Assembly: GCF_000285535.1 (NCBI RefSeq)
Contig: NZ_HE610989.1
Coordinates: 126,181-190,180, forward strand
Length of the DNA: 64,000 bases
Direction: 5' to 3'
Source of the DNA: Bacillus timonensis
Lineage (GTDB): Bacteria > Bacillota > Bacilli > Bacillales > Bacillaceae_L
In this document: piece by piece, positions 7,850 to 16,702 of the stretch
Layout: each line of letters begins with the position of its first letter
How positions within the stretch are numbered: position 1 is the first letter of the stretch
Program-made: the position numbers and the translations under genes
The notes under the pieces: generated by a model
The model's input: the letters and a program-made list of their open reading frames with translations, nothing else
Databases searched by the model: none
Told to the model about the DNA's origin: nothing

Positions 7850-8457
7850 ATGGAGTTTCGTTATCCAAATGGGAAAATATATAAACCCCAACAGGTAAAA
7901 AAAATCCACAGCTCAAGCAAAGAATCTATGGGAATCGTGGGATGACGTTAGAAGAAGATCTCAATGAAACGAATCTATTTTATTTGGAACAGGAAATTGC
8001 CGTTATTCATAAAAAACCAACACCTGTACAGATTGTAAATGTCGATTATCCAAAAAGAAGTGCTGCCGTTATTAAGGAAGCTTATTTTAAACAAGCTTCT
8101 ACTACAGACTATAATGGTATCTACAAAGGCCGTTATATCGATTTTGAAGCGAAGGAAACAAAAAACAAAACTTCCTTCCCACTTCAAAATTTTCACGAGC
8201 ACCAAATCAAGCATATGTCCGATTGTTTAAGGCAGGACGGGATTTGCTTTGTAATTCTCGCGTTTACAACCTTAGATGAAATCTATTTCCTTGAGGCAAA
8301 GCACTTATTATCCTTTTGGAAACGAAAAAACGATGATGGGAGAAAATCTATTACGAAACAAGAAGTTGAAACATATGGCCATCAACTATCAATTGGTTAT
8401 CGTCCAAGAATTGATTATATAAAGATAATTGATTACCTATATTTCAACAAGGAATAA
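7850..8457 (+). CDS. recU: Holliday junction resolvase RecU (frame broken at A8 tract)
   Basis: RecU resolves Holliday junctions with RuvAB and is needed for chromosome segregation. The reading frame starts at ATG 7850 after GGTAGGAG and gives [13 protein letters not shown], the family N-terminus. It then leaves frame at the A8 run 7897-7904. One added A joins it to the next frame, which continues [16 protein letters not shown] to the stop at 8457 and gives 202 aa (B. subtilis 206). The nuclease core is visible: [40 protein letters not shown] (with the D-x-E-x-K active site) and FHEHQIKHM. It is directly upstream of ponA, as usual. The alternative start at ATG 7942 would lack the conserved N-terminus. 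Confidence 0.9.
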
Positions 8458-8540
8458 TAGTAAATAAGCTAAGAATGTAACCTATCCCTACTAAATTACG
8501 TCATATCGTAGGGAAAGCATTTGAAAGGCAGGAAATAAGT

Positions 8541-11092
8541 ATGTCTGAAAAATATCAAACACGTGAAGAACGCCGACATGCGAAACAAAAGAAAAAAAGC
8601 GAAAAAAAGCAAAGGGTTCGTTATTTAAAAGAATTCTATTAATTGTCCTATTAATTGGGATTATTGGGATGATAGCAGGTGCTACTACATTTTTCGTGAT
8701 GGCAAGTGGTGCTCCTAAATTGGATGAATCCCTACTAAAGGATCCACTATCATCAAAAGTTTACGACATGAATGGAAATAAAATTTATGAGTTTGGGGCA
8801 GAAAAACGAACGTATGTCCCACTGGAGCAAATACCGGATAACTTAAAAAATGCTGTACTTGCAGTAGAGGATGCTCGTTTTTATGAACATCACGGTTTGG
8901 ATGTTATTCGCCTTGGTGGAGCAGTTCTTGCCAATTTCAAAGAAGGATTTGGTGCTGAAGGAGCAAGTACGATTTCACAGCAAGTAATCAAGAATTCCTT
9001 TTTCGAGGAAGGGCAAAAAAAGCTTACTAGAAAAGCGCAAGAGCTATGGCTAGCATTTCAATTAGAACGTAAATACTCAAAAGATGAAATTCTAGAAATG
9101 TATTTAAATAAAATCTACTACGGTGTCGGTAACACATACGGTGTTGCTAAAGCAGCCGAAATATATTTTGACAAACCGCTCGATGAACTCGAGCTTCACG
9201 AAGCCGCCTTTATAGCGGGTCTTGGACAAAATCCAGGAATCTATAACCCTTTTGTCCATCCAGAAGCAGCAGAAAAGCGTCGGAATATCGTATTAACTCT
9301 CATGGTTAGGCATGATTTTATTTCGAAAGAAGAAGCAGACGCTGCTAAAAAGGTTCCGATTGAAACATCAATTGTAGAATCAGAGGAACAATCACATCCA
9401 ATTGATTCTTTCATGGACCAAGTAAAACGTGAGCTTAAAGAATCTGATATCGATGTCTATAACGCAGGCGTTAAAATTTATACAACCTTTGATCCTGAAG
9501 CACAAGCTCATATCGATTCATTATTAGCAAATAAAAATCCTGATGTGCAATTTCCAAATGATAAGCTCCAAGCGGGAATAGCAGTCGTAGATACAAAAAC
9601 TGGTGAAATTAGAGCATTAGGCGGCGGTAGAAATCAAGCTCAAAATAGTCGCAGAAACTTTGCGCTTGAATCCGATAACCAACCTGGTTCAACGATTAAA
9701 CCTATTTTAGACTATGGACCTGCGATTGAGTATTTAAAATGGTCTACCTATCAACAAATTAAGGATGAACCGTACACATACTCAGATAAAACGCCAATTA
9801 ACAACTTTGATAGAAAATATATGGGACAAATTACAGCAAGAGTTGCTTTAGCCCATTCAAGAAACATACCGGCACTTAAAGCATTCCAAGAAGTTGGTGT
9901 TACAAAAGCAACAGAATTTGCTAACGGACTTGGCATTACCTTTGATGAAAGAATTAATGAAGCATATTCCATTGGAGGGATGCACGGTGGTATCTCCCCT
10001 CTTGAAATGGCTGGTGCCTATGCAACATTCGGTAACGAAGGAAACTTTATTAAACCACATGCGGTAAACAAAATTGTCTTTCCGGATAATCGAGAAGTTG
10101 TCCTTGCACCAGAGCCTGAAACAGCTATGTCTGAAGCTACAGCTTTCATGGTTACAGACATGCTAAAATCCGTTATGGACTTTGGTTCCGGACGGAGATA
10201 TGATGTTTCCGGATTGCAAATTGCAGGTAAAACGGGTACAACAAACTACAGCGCAAAAGATATTAAAAACTATAATATTCCTTCCGGTGGTGTACCTGAT
10301 ATTTGGTTCAGTGGTTACACACCTAGCTATACTGTCTCCATTTGGACGGGATATAGTAATAACCAGGAAGCAGTCTTGCCTGCTGAACAAAGCTTAGCAT
10401 TAAAATTGTTCAGAGATATTATTACGAATCTTTCTGAAGGCAAAGAAGCAGAGGATTTCGTAATGCCTAAGTCAGTCGTAAAAGTTGGTGTTGAAAAAGG
10501 GTCTAATCCGGCAAAACTACCTAGTGAATTTACCCCTAAAGATGAAATTGTATATGAATATTTCATCAAAGGAACAGAGCCAACGCAAGTGTCTGATAAA
10601 TACGATAAGCTTACAACACCATCAAACCTAGAAGTGTTATATGACCAGGAAACAAATCAGATTAAATTATCTTGGGCATATGCAGAAGGTGAACTTGAAC
10701 GTAATAGCTTTGAAATTAGTGTTTCAATTGACGAAGGGCCAGCTAAGGTTCTTACAACAACAAAAGAGTTAACCTATACAGTTCCTGAAGCTATACCAGG
10801 TGCTATTTACAAATTTACTGTGACTGCAGTAAATGACGAAAACCCTGAGCAACGCAGCGACCCTGCCACAAATACGATTGAAGTACCAGAACCTGCTGAG
10901 GAGGAAATTGAGATTCCACTGCCCCCTGTAACTCCTCCTGGGAATGGCAATGGCAATGACAACGGTAATGGTGGCGAAAACGATGGAAATAATAATGGTG
11001 AAGGCAATGGTGAAGGAAGCGGAGATGGCAACGGTGATGAAGAAGTTCCTGTCTTTCCTCCAGTCCCACCAGGCAATGGAGATCGTCAATAA
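8541..11092 (+). CDS. ponA: Penicillin-binding protein 1A/1B PonA (frame broken near 8592-8613)
   Basis: Class A PBP making and cross-linking peptidoglycan. The ATG at 8541 opens MSEKYQTREERRHAKQKKK. This frame stops after about 34 codons, but one added base in or next to the two A7 runs (8592-8608) joins it to GSLFKRILLIVLLIG, the membrane anchor, giving about 850 aa. Glycosyltransferase 51 domain: VEDARFYEHHG, then TISQQVIKN. Transpeptidase domain: PGSTIKP (catalytic Ser in S-T-I-K), SRN and KTGTTNY. A fibronectin-III-like domain follows (about SNLEVLYDQETNQIKLSW), then a low-complexity Gly/Asn/Glu tail ending in Pro. Two-gene operon with recU, ending at a strong terminator. Confidence 0.93.
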
Positions 11093-11096
11093 TTAA

Positions 11097-11131
11097 AAAA
11101 TAACGCACATTTATTTGTGCGTTATTTTTTT
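11097..11131. terminator. Bidirectional terminator between ponA and ypoC
   Basis: AATAACGCACA / TGTGCGTTATT stem followed by T8. The convergent ypoC stop codon lies in the right arm. Confidence 0.9.
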
Positions 11132-11475
11132 TGCATCAATATTTTCTTTTTAGCATATAGCTTTAACAACTCGGTATAGAGTTCATTTAATTGAATGAAA
11201 GAGTGATATTGGTGTGGCTTTTTTAAAATGAACAAAAGCCGCTCATCAAGATTAATTGGTTTATAGTTGAGTTCTTTCATACTTTCATTAAGATTTTCCG
11301 GACTTGCAAAAGGTTTTTCATTTAGTATGAATAAAAATGTAATGAAATCATCTATGGCTTCGTTCATTGGCTGAACTACTTTTACTTTGTCCCTGTTTCG
11401 ATAATGGAGTAAAAGTTGTTCTTTTCGCCCATCCCATTTTTCCATTATTGCAGAAAAAACCTTTTCTTTATCCAA
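11122..11475 (-). CDS. ypoC: YpoC-like protein
   Basis: 117 aa, helical and soluble, with two regions DDFITFLFILNEKPF and LDERLLFILKKPHQYHSFIQL. Assigned to YpoC mainly by position: the last gene after dnaD-nth, overlapping the nth stop by 8 nt. The B. subtilis protein is longer (about 165 aa as I recall), so the N-terminus may differ or the assignment may be to a shorter subfamily. Function unknown. Confidence 0.65.
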   Translation of the reverse strand: MDKEKVFSAIMEKWDGRKEQLLLHYRNRDKVKVVQPMNEAIDDFITFLFILNEKPFASPENLNESMKELNYKPINLDERLLFILKKPHQYHSFIQLNELYTELLKLYAKKKILMQKK

Positions 11476-12127
11476 CCTTTTCTTTCCCTTTCATACGCTT
11501 TTTCCCTTCTCTACAAACCTCTAATAGCGGGCAAATTTCACATTGAGGGTTTTGAGCTTTGCAATGATATCTTCCGAAAAAAATCATGCGATGATGGGTT
11601 GCAGACCATTCTTCCTTTGGAACCTTTTTCATTAACGTTTTTTCAACTTCTAAAACTGAGTCTTTCCATCTACAAAATCCAAGTCTTTTGCTCACTCTTT
11701 CCACATGGGTATCGACTGCAATTGCAGGAATCCCGAAGGCAACTGAGACAACGACATTGGCTGTTTTCCTGCCCACTCCTGGTAATTTTGTTAATTCATC
11801 GCGGTCTTGTGGAAGGATGCCACCATAATCTTCAAGTAACATTTGGCATAACTTTTGTATGTTTTTTGCCTTATTTCGATAAAGTCCGATGGAACGAATA
11901 TCATTTTGGAGCTCTTCAAGTGATACGGCTAGATAATCCTCCGGTGTTTTATATTTTTCAAAAAGAGAGGCTGTTACTTTATTCACCAATGCATCTGTAC
12001 ATTGGGCTGACAATGAAACAGCGATTACTAATTCAAACGGATTTTTATGATTGAGCTCACAGTGAGCATCCGGGAACATTTCCCCCATAGTATCAAGACA
12101 GAATTGAATTTGTTGTTTGTTCAGCAT
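11468..12127 (-). CDS. nth: Endonuclease III (DNA glycosylase/AP lyase)
   Basis: 219 aa. Removes oxidised pyrimidines and cuts at AP sites. The helix-hairpin-helix LPGVGRKTANVV, the catalytic Lys in RNKAKNIQKL, the Asp in VDTHVERVSKRLG and the C-terminal [4Fe-4S] loop C-x6-C-x2-C-x5-C (CKAQNPQCEICPLLEVC) are all present, so it should be active. Start ATG 12127. Middle gene of the asnS-dnaD-nth-ypoC group. Confidence 0.95.
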   Translation of the reverse strand: MLNKQQIQFCLDTMGEMFPDAHCELNHKNPFELVIAVSLSAQCTDALVNKVTASLFEKYKTPEDYLAVSLEELQNDIRSIGLYRNKAKNIQKLCQMLLEDYGGILPQDRDELTKLPGVGRKTANVVVSVAFGIPAIAVDTHVERVSKRLGFCRWKDSVLEVEKTLMKKVPKEEWSATHHRMIFFGRYHCKAQNPQCEICPLLEVCREGKKRMKGKEKVG

Positions 12128-12187
12128 TTTTTATCACCTATTAGATTTAATCAAATGTTCCGCTGAGTTAAACCCAGCGGAATAAAG

Positions 12188-12898
12188 TTAATTTTCTAAC
12201 CAATTATAAAACGGGATTGTCCGTTTATAATTTCCCTGCCCGGTTTGCTCAGTTTGTTTATGCTTTTGTTGGTATTGACGAAACTTTTGAGAATGGTTTT
12301 GGGCTTGAGCAATCGTACGGATTCCATTCTTTTTCCACTCAAAAAGAATTCGATCAATATATCGGAAATTAAGCTTTCCAGACATAACAGCCTCACGTAA
12401 CGCTGCTTTAATAATGGTTGGATCGTGGTGGTCTTGATCGAGCCACATTGCTAAGGATTCACATTCAAATGGTGAGAGAGGTCGTCCAAATTCTTGTTCG
12501 AAAATACTATATAAGTCCTTTTCTTGCTGCTTCTCTATTTCTTTTTCTTCGTTCATGTTTTGTTGAACAAGAAGCTGCAGCATTTTCTCCCATAATGGGC
12601 GTAATGAATATTTTTCGTAAATGACGCGATTTTCGTCGTTTCCTTCATTTATTTCAAGATATCCACGTTGAATGAGCTGACGTAGGATTTCCATACATTT
12701 TTCTTCTGTGATTGACATACGGTTTGAAATTTCAATTGGCGTCGGAAAGAAGTTTCCACTATCCATAAAGGTTAAGATATGGAATAGAACCATCATTTCT
12801 TCTTCGTTTAACTGTAGATGTCGATACGAGGACATTAACATTTTCGGTATTGAAATACTGCCTTGTTCGAATAAATCAACTAATTTATCCATTTTCAT
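12188..12898 (-). CDS. dnaD: DNA replication initiation/restart protein DnaD
   Basis: 236 aa. DnaD remodels DNA and helps load the helicase with DnaB and DnaI, and is essential in bacilli. The N-terminal winged helix (about 10-105: LMSSYRHLQLNEEEMMVLFH, TPIEISNRMSITEEKC) is followed by the C-terminal DnaD domain (about 130-200: YSIFEQEFGRPLSPFECESL, AVMSGKLNFRYIDRILFEW with the YxxxIL-W element) and a Gln/Lys-rich tail. The short gap after it (12128-12187) has a CCGCTG / CAGCGG hairpin without a T run. Confidence 0.93.
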   Translation of the reverse strand: MKMDKLVDLFEQGSISIPKMLMSSYRHLQLNEEEMMVLFHILTFMDSGNFFPTPIEISNRMSITEEKCMEILRQLIQRGYLEINEGNDENRVIYEKYSLRPLWEKMLQLLVQQNMNEEKEIEKQQEKDLYSIFEQEFGRPLSPFECESLAMWLDQDHHDPTIIKAALREAVMSGKLNFRYIDRILFEWKKNGIRTIAQAQNHSQKFRQYQQKHKQTEQTGQGNYKRTIPFYNWLEN

Positions 12899-12985
12899 GT
12901 ATAAACACCTCTTCCTTACCTAGTATAACATGAGATGGAGAATAGGAATAAGAAAGAAATATTTGGTTTGGAATTTGACACAATA

Positions 12986-13022
12986 GTAAAAAAAGACCCC
13001 CCCTTTTGGGAAGATCCTTTTT
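12986..13022 (-). terminator. Terminator after asnS
   Basis: On the minus strand GATCTTCCC pairs with GGGGGGGTC (three G-U pairs) around an AAAA loop and is followed by T7. Confidence 0.7.
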
Positions 13023-13029
13023 CAATTTG

Positions 13030-14322
13030 TTATGGATATAGTCGGTTTAGTAAGCGTGGGAACGGAATTGTTTCACGAACATGTTCTACACCACTTATCC
13101 ATGCAACTGTTCTTTCTAATCCTAATCCAAAGCCTGAATGTGGAACGGAGCCATATTTGCGTAATTCCAAATACCACTTATATGCATCACTAGTTAAACC
13201 GTGTACTTCGAGCTGTTGTTTTAAAAGATCAAAATCATGTATTCTCTCAGAACCACCAATGATTTCACCATAACCCTCTGGAGCAATTAAATCAGCACAT
13301 AATACAACATCATCACGGTCAGGGGCTGGTTGCATATAGAAAGGCTTAATTCCCTTTGGATAGTTAGTAATAAATACTGGTTTATCATAGCTTTCAGCTA
13401 TTGCAGTTTCATGTGGAGCCCCAAAATCATCACCCCACTGAATATCAGTAAACCCTTTTTCATGTAAAAACTCAATTGCCTCATCATAAGATATACGTGG
13501 GAATGGAGCTTTAATATTTTCAAGCTTAGATACATCTCGACCCAATGTTTTTAATTCTAATTGACAATTTTTCAAGACAGACTGCACAATATGAGAAACA
13601 TATTCCTCTTGTACTTTTAAGCTTTCTTCATGCTCAGTGAACGCCATTTCCGGCTCAATCATCCAAAACTCAATTAAATGACGTCTTGTCTTTGATTTTT
13701 CCGCACGGAATGTTGGCCCAAAGGAGAATACCTTTCCTAAAGCCATCGCTGCCGCTTCCATGTATAATTGTCCGCTTTGTGAAAGATATGCATCTTCATC
13801 AAAGTATTTTGTAGCAAAAAGTTCAGTTGTGCCTTCTGGAGCGCTTCCAGTTAAAATTGGTGGATCAACTTTTACAAATCCATGTTCATTGAAAAATTCA
13901 TAGGTTGCACGAATGATTTCATTACGGATTTTCATAACTGCATGCTGCCTTTTTGAACGGAGCCATAAATGACGATGGTCCATTAAAAACTCTGTACCAT
14001 GCTCTTTCGGCGTAATCGGATAATCGACAGCCTCATGAATAACCTCGATATTTGTTACAGTGAGTTCATATCCAAACGGTGAACGTTCATCTTCTCGTAC
14101 TACACCAGTTACGTATAAGGATGTTTCTTGAGTAATTGATTTTGCTTTCTTAAAAACATCTTCTTCCACTTCTGCCTTTACAACGACACCTTGGATAAAG
14201 CCTGTCCCATCACGAAGTTGTAGAAAGGCAATCTTCCCGCTTGAGCGTTTATTCGCTAACCAAGCACCGATTGTTACCTCTTCCCCAACGTATTTATTAA
14301 CTTCTGCAATAGTTGTTTTCAC
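13030..14322 (-). CDS. asnS: Asparaginyl-tRNA synthetase
   Basis: 430 aa, same length as in B. subtilis. An N-terminal OB-fold anticodon-binding domain ([21 protein letters not shown]) is followed by a class II catalytic core: motif 2 around [19 protein letters not shown] and motif 3 around [13 protein letters not shown]. The GTG start at 14322 has GGAGGG 7 nt upstream. No T-box consensus is visible in the leader; instead a palindromic repeat copy directly precedes the ribosome binding site. Follows aspB, as in B. subtilis. Confidence 0.95.
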   Translation of the reverse strand: MKTTIAEVNKYVGEEVTIGAWLANKRSSGKIAFLQLRDGTGFIQGVVVKAEVEEDVFKKAKSITQETSLYVTGVVREDERSPFGYELTVTNIEVIHEAVDYPITPKEHGTEFLMDHRHLWLRSKRQHAVMKIRNEIIRATYEFFNEHGFVKVDPPILTGSAPEGTTELFATKYFDEDAYLSQSGQLYMEAAAMALGKVFSFGPTFRAEKSKTRRHLIEFWMIEPEMAFTEHEESLKVQEEYVSHIVQSVLKNCQLELKTLGRDVSKLENIKAPFPRISYDEAIEFLHEKGFTDIQWGDDFGAPHETAIAESYDKPVFITNYPKGIKPFYMQPAPDRDDVVLCADLIAPEGYGEIIGGSERIHDFDLLKQQLEVHGLTSDAYKWYLELRKYGSVPHSGFGLGLERTVAWISGVEHVRETIPFPRLLNRLYP

Positions 14323-14341
14323 AATTGTCCCTCCAAAAATC

Positions 14342-14444
14342 AATCAAATGCGCTTTGGCGTATTTGTGCCCGATTTTTCGATCCTACTGGAAAAATTTCC
14401 ATTGAAAAATCGCGGCATCCGCCGGAGGCTTTAACTTGATTCAG
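14342..14444 (-). repeat. Palindromic interspersed repeat, copy A
   Basis: 103 bp that align almost base for base with copy B (45389-45493) and more loosely with copy C (34870-34977). It contains nested inverted repeats: TGCCCGATTTTT against AAAAATCGCGGCA, and GCCTCCGGCG against CGCCAAAGCG. It ends 6 bp before the asnS ribosome binding site. A CTGAATAAAG motif in inverted orientation lies at 14511-14520, making a possible outer arm with CTTGATTCAG at 14435-14444. No coding capacity. Confidence 0.85.
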
Positions 14445-14585
14445 TTGGGGTTTAAATCCCTGTCTACTATTACTGTAAATACTACCATTTACAGATGTAT
14501 AGAGTCTGCTGAATAAAGTTAAACCTTATGTATAAATTCCTACTTCATTATACATTTCTTGTCATAATGAAGCAAGAAATTGAAG

Positions 14586-14632
14586 AAGGACGGCTTGGGT
14601 TACTAGAACCAGCAGTACCGTCCCTGTTTTTT
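14586..14632 (+). terminator. Plus-strand terminator-like hairpin after aspB
   Basis: Two-tier stem GGACGG-ct-TGGGTT / AACCA-gcagta-CCGTCC (14588-14623) followed by T7 on the plus strand. It lies just 3' of the minus-strand aspB but its T run serves plus-strand transcripts. No plus-strand gene precedes it, so it may terminate antisense transcription or an unannotated small RNA. The rest of the 309-bp gap holds repeat copy A and nothing else I can recognise. Confidence 0.55.
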
Positions 14633-15813
14633 TACATTTTGTCCTCAACAAATTTATGAATTCGTTTAATCGCTTCTTCAAGTTGCTCTAATGATGTTGC
14701 ATAGGATAGGCGTATGTTATTTGGTGCACCAAAGCCTGAGCCTGGGACAACTGCAACAAGTGCTTCCTCTAATAACGCCTTAGCAAAATCGTCGACATTC
14801 TCGTATCCTGTTAACTCTGCACATTTTTCCGCATTCGGGAATAAGTAGAATGCACCTTGGGGCTTAATACAAGAAATGCCAGGAATGCTAACCAATTTAT
14901 TATAAATTACATCTAAGCGCTGTTCGAATGCCTGTCTCATTGTTTCAACAGGTTCTTGTGTTCCTTCATAGGCTGCAATAGCAGCATATTGAGCAACAGA
15001 TGTTGGATTTGATGTACTATGACTTGAGAGATCTGTCATACTTTTAATGATTTCTTGAGGTCCAGCGGCATAACCAATTCTCCAACCTGTCATCGAGTGT
15101 GATTTAGATAGTCCATTGATAATAATTGTTTTTGCTTTCACGTCTTCACTAACTTGTGCAATCGAAGCATGTGTAGCACCAAAATAAACAAGCTTTTCAT
15201 AAATCTCATCAGATACAATCCAAATATTATGTTTTACACATAATTCACCGATGGCTTGTAATTCTTCTTTTGAATACAGCATCCCAGTAGGGTTACTCGG
15301 AGAATTTATAATTAATGCTACTGTTTTATCAGTAATTGCTGCTTCTAGCTGTTCAACTGTTACTTTAAAGTTATTTTCCTCTTTCCCATCTACGTATACT
15401 GGGATTCCTTCTGCAAGCTTCACTTGCTCAGGGTAACTTACCCAATAAGGGGTTGGAATAATCACTTCATCGCCTTTATTTAACAGCACTTGGAATAGTG
15501 CGTATAACACAAATTTCGCTCCTGTTCCAACTATTACTTCGTTTGGTTTATATGCTAATTGTTGGTCATTTAATAGCTTTTTACAAATAGCTTGTTTTAA
15601 TGCAGGTAATCCAGCGGAAGGTGTATATTTTGTATGTCCTTCTTTCATCGCCTTGATGGCAGCCTCAATTATATGATCAGGTGTATTAAAATCAGGTTCA
15701 CCTGCTCCAAGGCCAATAACATCATGTCCTTCGGCTTTTAATTCTTTTGCTTTTGCTGTAATGGCAAGTGTAGAAGACGGTGTTAATGCCGCTACTCTGT
15801 TTGCTAATTTCAT
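14632..15813 (-). CDS. aspB: Aspartate aminotransferase AspB (class I, PLP)
   Basis: 393 aa. Fold-type I aminotransferase making aspartate from oxaloacetate and glutamate. Visible are the N-terminal SSTLAITAKAKELKAEGHDVIGLGAGEPDFNTP region, NSPSNPTG, the PLP Lys in GLSKSHSMTGWRIGY and the C-terminal phosphate/carboxylate Arg in NIRLSYATS. The length matches B. subtilis AspB, and asnS follows it as in B. subtilis, linking aspartate supply to Asn-tRNA charging. Confidence 0.92.
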   Translation of the reverse strand: MKLANRVAALTPSSTLAITAKAKELKAEGHDVIGLGAGEPDFNTPDHIIEAAIKAMKEGHTKYTPSAGLPALKQAICKKLLNDQQLAYKPNEVIVGTGAKFVLYALFQVLLNKGDEVIIPTPYWVSYPEQVKLAEGIPVYVDGKEENNFKVTVEQLEAAITDKTVALIINSPSNPTGMLYSKEELQAIGELCVKHNIWIVSDEIYEKLVYFGATHASIAQVSEDVKAKTIIINGLSKSHSMTGWRIGYAAGPQEIIKSMTDLSSHSTSNPTSVAQYAAIAAYEGTQEPVETMRQAFEQRLDVIYNKLVSIPGISCIKPQGAFYLFPNAEKCAELTGYENVDDFAKALLEEALVAVVPGSGFGAPNNIRLSYATSLEQLEEAIKRIHKFVEDKM

Positions 15814-15830
15814 GGTTTTCCCCTCACATA

Positions 15831-16307
15831 TTATGGTTTGATTGAATTGCGATATTTGCCAGTTTCAAAATACATTTTATGGTAGGTCAATCGATTATCA
15901 CTACCAATATAAATAATTTCCCAAATTGGGATATTATCTTCGATTCCAAGTTTGACAGAACGAATTTCTTGTGGATTACGCTCGCTTTTTAAAATAGTAA
16001 TTGCTTCGTTTTTTGTAATACCATCACGTTCAAAGCGAGTGATTATTTTTCCACCTTTTTTTTCAGGGATCCAAGCAATCATTTTGTCATCTTCATCATT
16101 TTTCCCAATGACGACCTGATAAGTTTTCGTTCCAAAATATGTATAGCTTTCATCAATTGTTACAATCGGTGTTTTCTCAAGAGCTATTTCATTTCCTTTT
16201 GCTTCAGCAGTGTTCAATGGCTCTAGGGCTGAATGATAAATGCTGATTCCTCTCCAAATCACAAAAACAAGGAATAAAACGAGAATTCCAATTATCCATT
16301 TCTTCAT
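15831..16307 (-). CDS. ypmB: YpmB-like membrane-anchored protein (DUF5590)
   Basis: 158 aa from the ATG at 16307 (an upstream TTG at 16316 is possible). One N-terminal membrane helix (about residues 3-22, WIIGILVLFLVFVIW), then an extracytoplasmic region of PepSY-like type (DESYTYFGTKTYQVVIG, EIIYIGSDNRLTYHKMYFETG). Conserved between ypmA and aspB. Function unknown; the single anchor suggests a cell-surface role. Confidence 0.8.
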   Translation of the reverse strand: MKKWIIGILVLFLVFVIWRGISIYHSALEPLNTAEAKGNEIALEKTPIVTIDESYTYFGTKTYQVVIGKNDEDDKMIAWIPEKKGGKIITRFERDGITKNEAITILKSERNPQEIRSVKLGIEDNIPIWEIIYIGSDNRLTYHKMYFETGKYRNSIKP

Positions 16308-16321
16308 TTTAATCAACTACT

Positions 16322-16492
16322 TTACGTACGATAAATTGTAAAAACTGCATTATTTTGATCATCTCTATCAAGTGCAAGTCCAAACATGAGATCATCATGC
16401 TTAAGTGTCCGATTTAATAAATCAACAATTTTATATAAATCAGGTGTATTTTGAATTTTTACAGACGATTGAACTTCTATCTTACTTTCCAA
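16322..16492 (-). CDS. ypmA: YpmA-like small protein
   Basis: 56 aa with a TTG start at 16492 (GGGAGAG about 10 nt upstream) and TAA at 16322. The reading ESKIEVQSSVKIQNTPDLYK ... DLLNRTLKHDDLMFGLAL ... VFTIYRT fits the YpmA family as I recall it, and the place directly before ypmB matches. A cytoplasmic protein of unknown function. The unusual start codon is chosen because no ATG or GTG lies in frame near the ribosome binding site. Confidence 0.78.
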   Translation of the reverse strand: MESKIEVQSSVKIQNTPDLYKIVDLLNRTLKHDDLMFGLALDRDDQNNAVFTIYRT

Positions 16493-16676
16493 GCAGGAGC
16501 TCTCCCTTCATTCATCACAAATTTTACTACTTATACGATAACTCGCCTACGGCAACAATAGTAGTACTACAACATTACAGTTGAAGTTGTCTTACATTAC
16601 CTTACATCATTATAACAGGTGTATTACCATTCACAATATATTTTCGATTAAAAAATAACTCCTAATCCCATGCCTA

Positions 16677-16702
16677 ACCTGTCTTTTGACAGGTCTTTTT
16701 TT
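16677..16702 (+). terminator. Plus-strand terminator-like hairpin
   Basis: ACCTGTC / GACAGGT stem with a TTTT loop and T7 on the plus strand, abutting the 3' end of the minus-strand MBL-like gene. On the minus strand the same hairpin lacks a T run. Confidence 0.5.

Noticed and set aside
11416-12054. A 212-codon plus-strand open frame opposite nth
   Set aside because: It lies fully antisense to an intact endonuclease III and has no ribosome binding site; a codon-pattern shadow.
12157-12190. CCGCTG/CAGCGG hairpin followed by GGAATAAAGTTAA between nth and dnaD, as another repeat-family remnant
   Set aside because: Only about 12 bp resemble the repeat end and the core palindrome is absent; chance similarity is likely.
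14323-14631. T-box leader before asnS
   Set aside because: Aminoacyl-tRNA synthetase leaders in bacilli often carry T-boxes, but the AGGGTGGNACCGCG core is absent; the gap is mostly repeat copy A.
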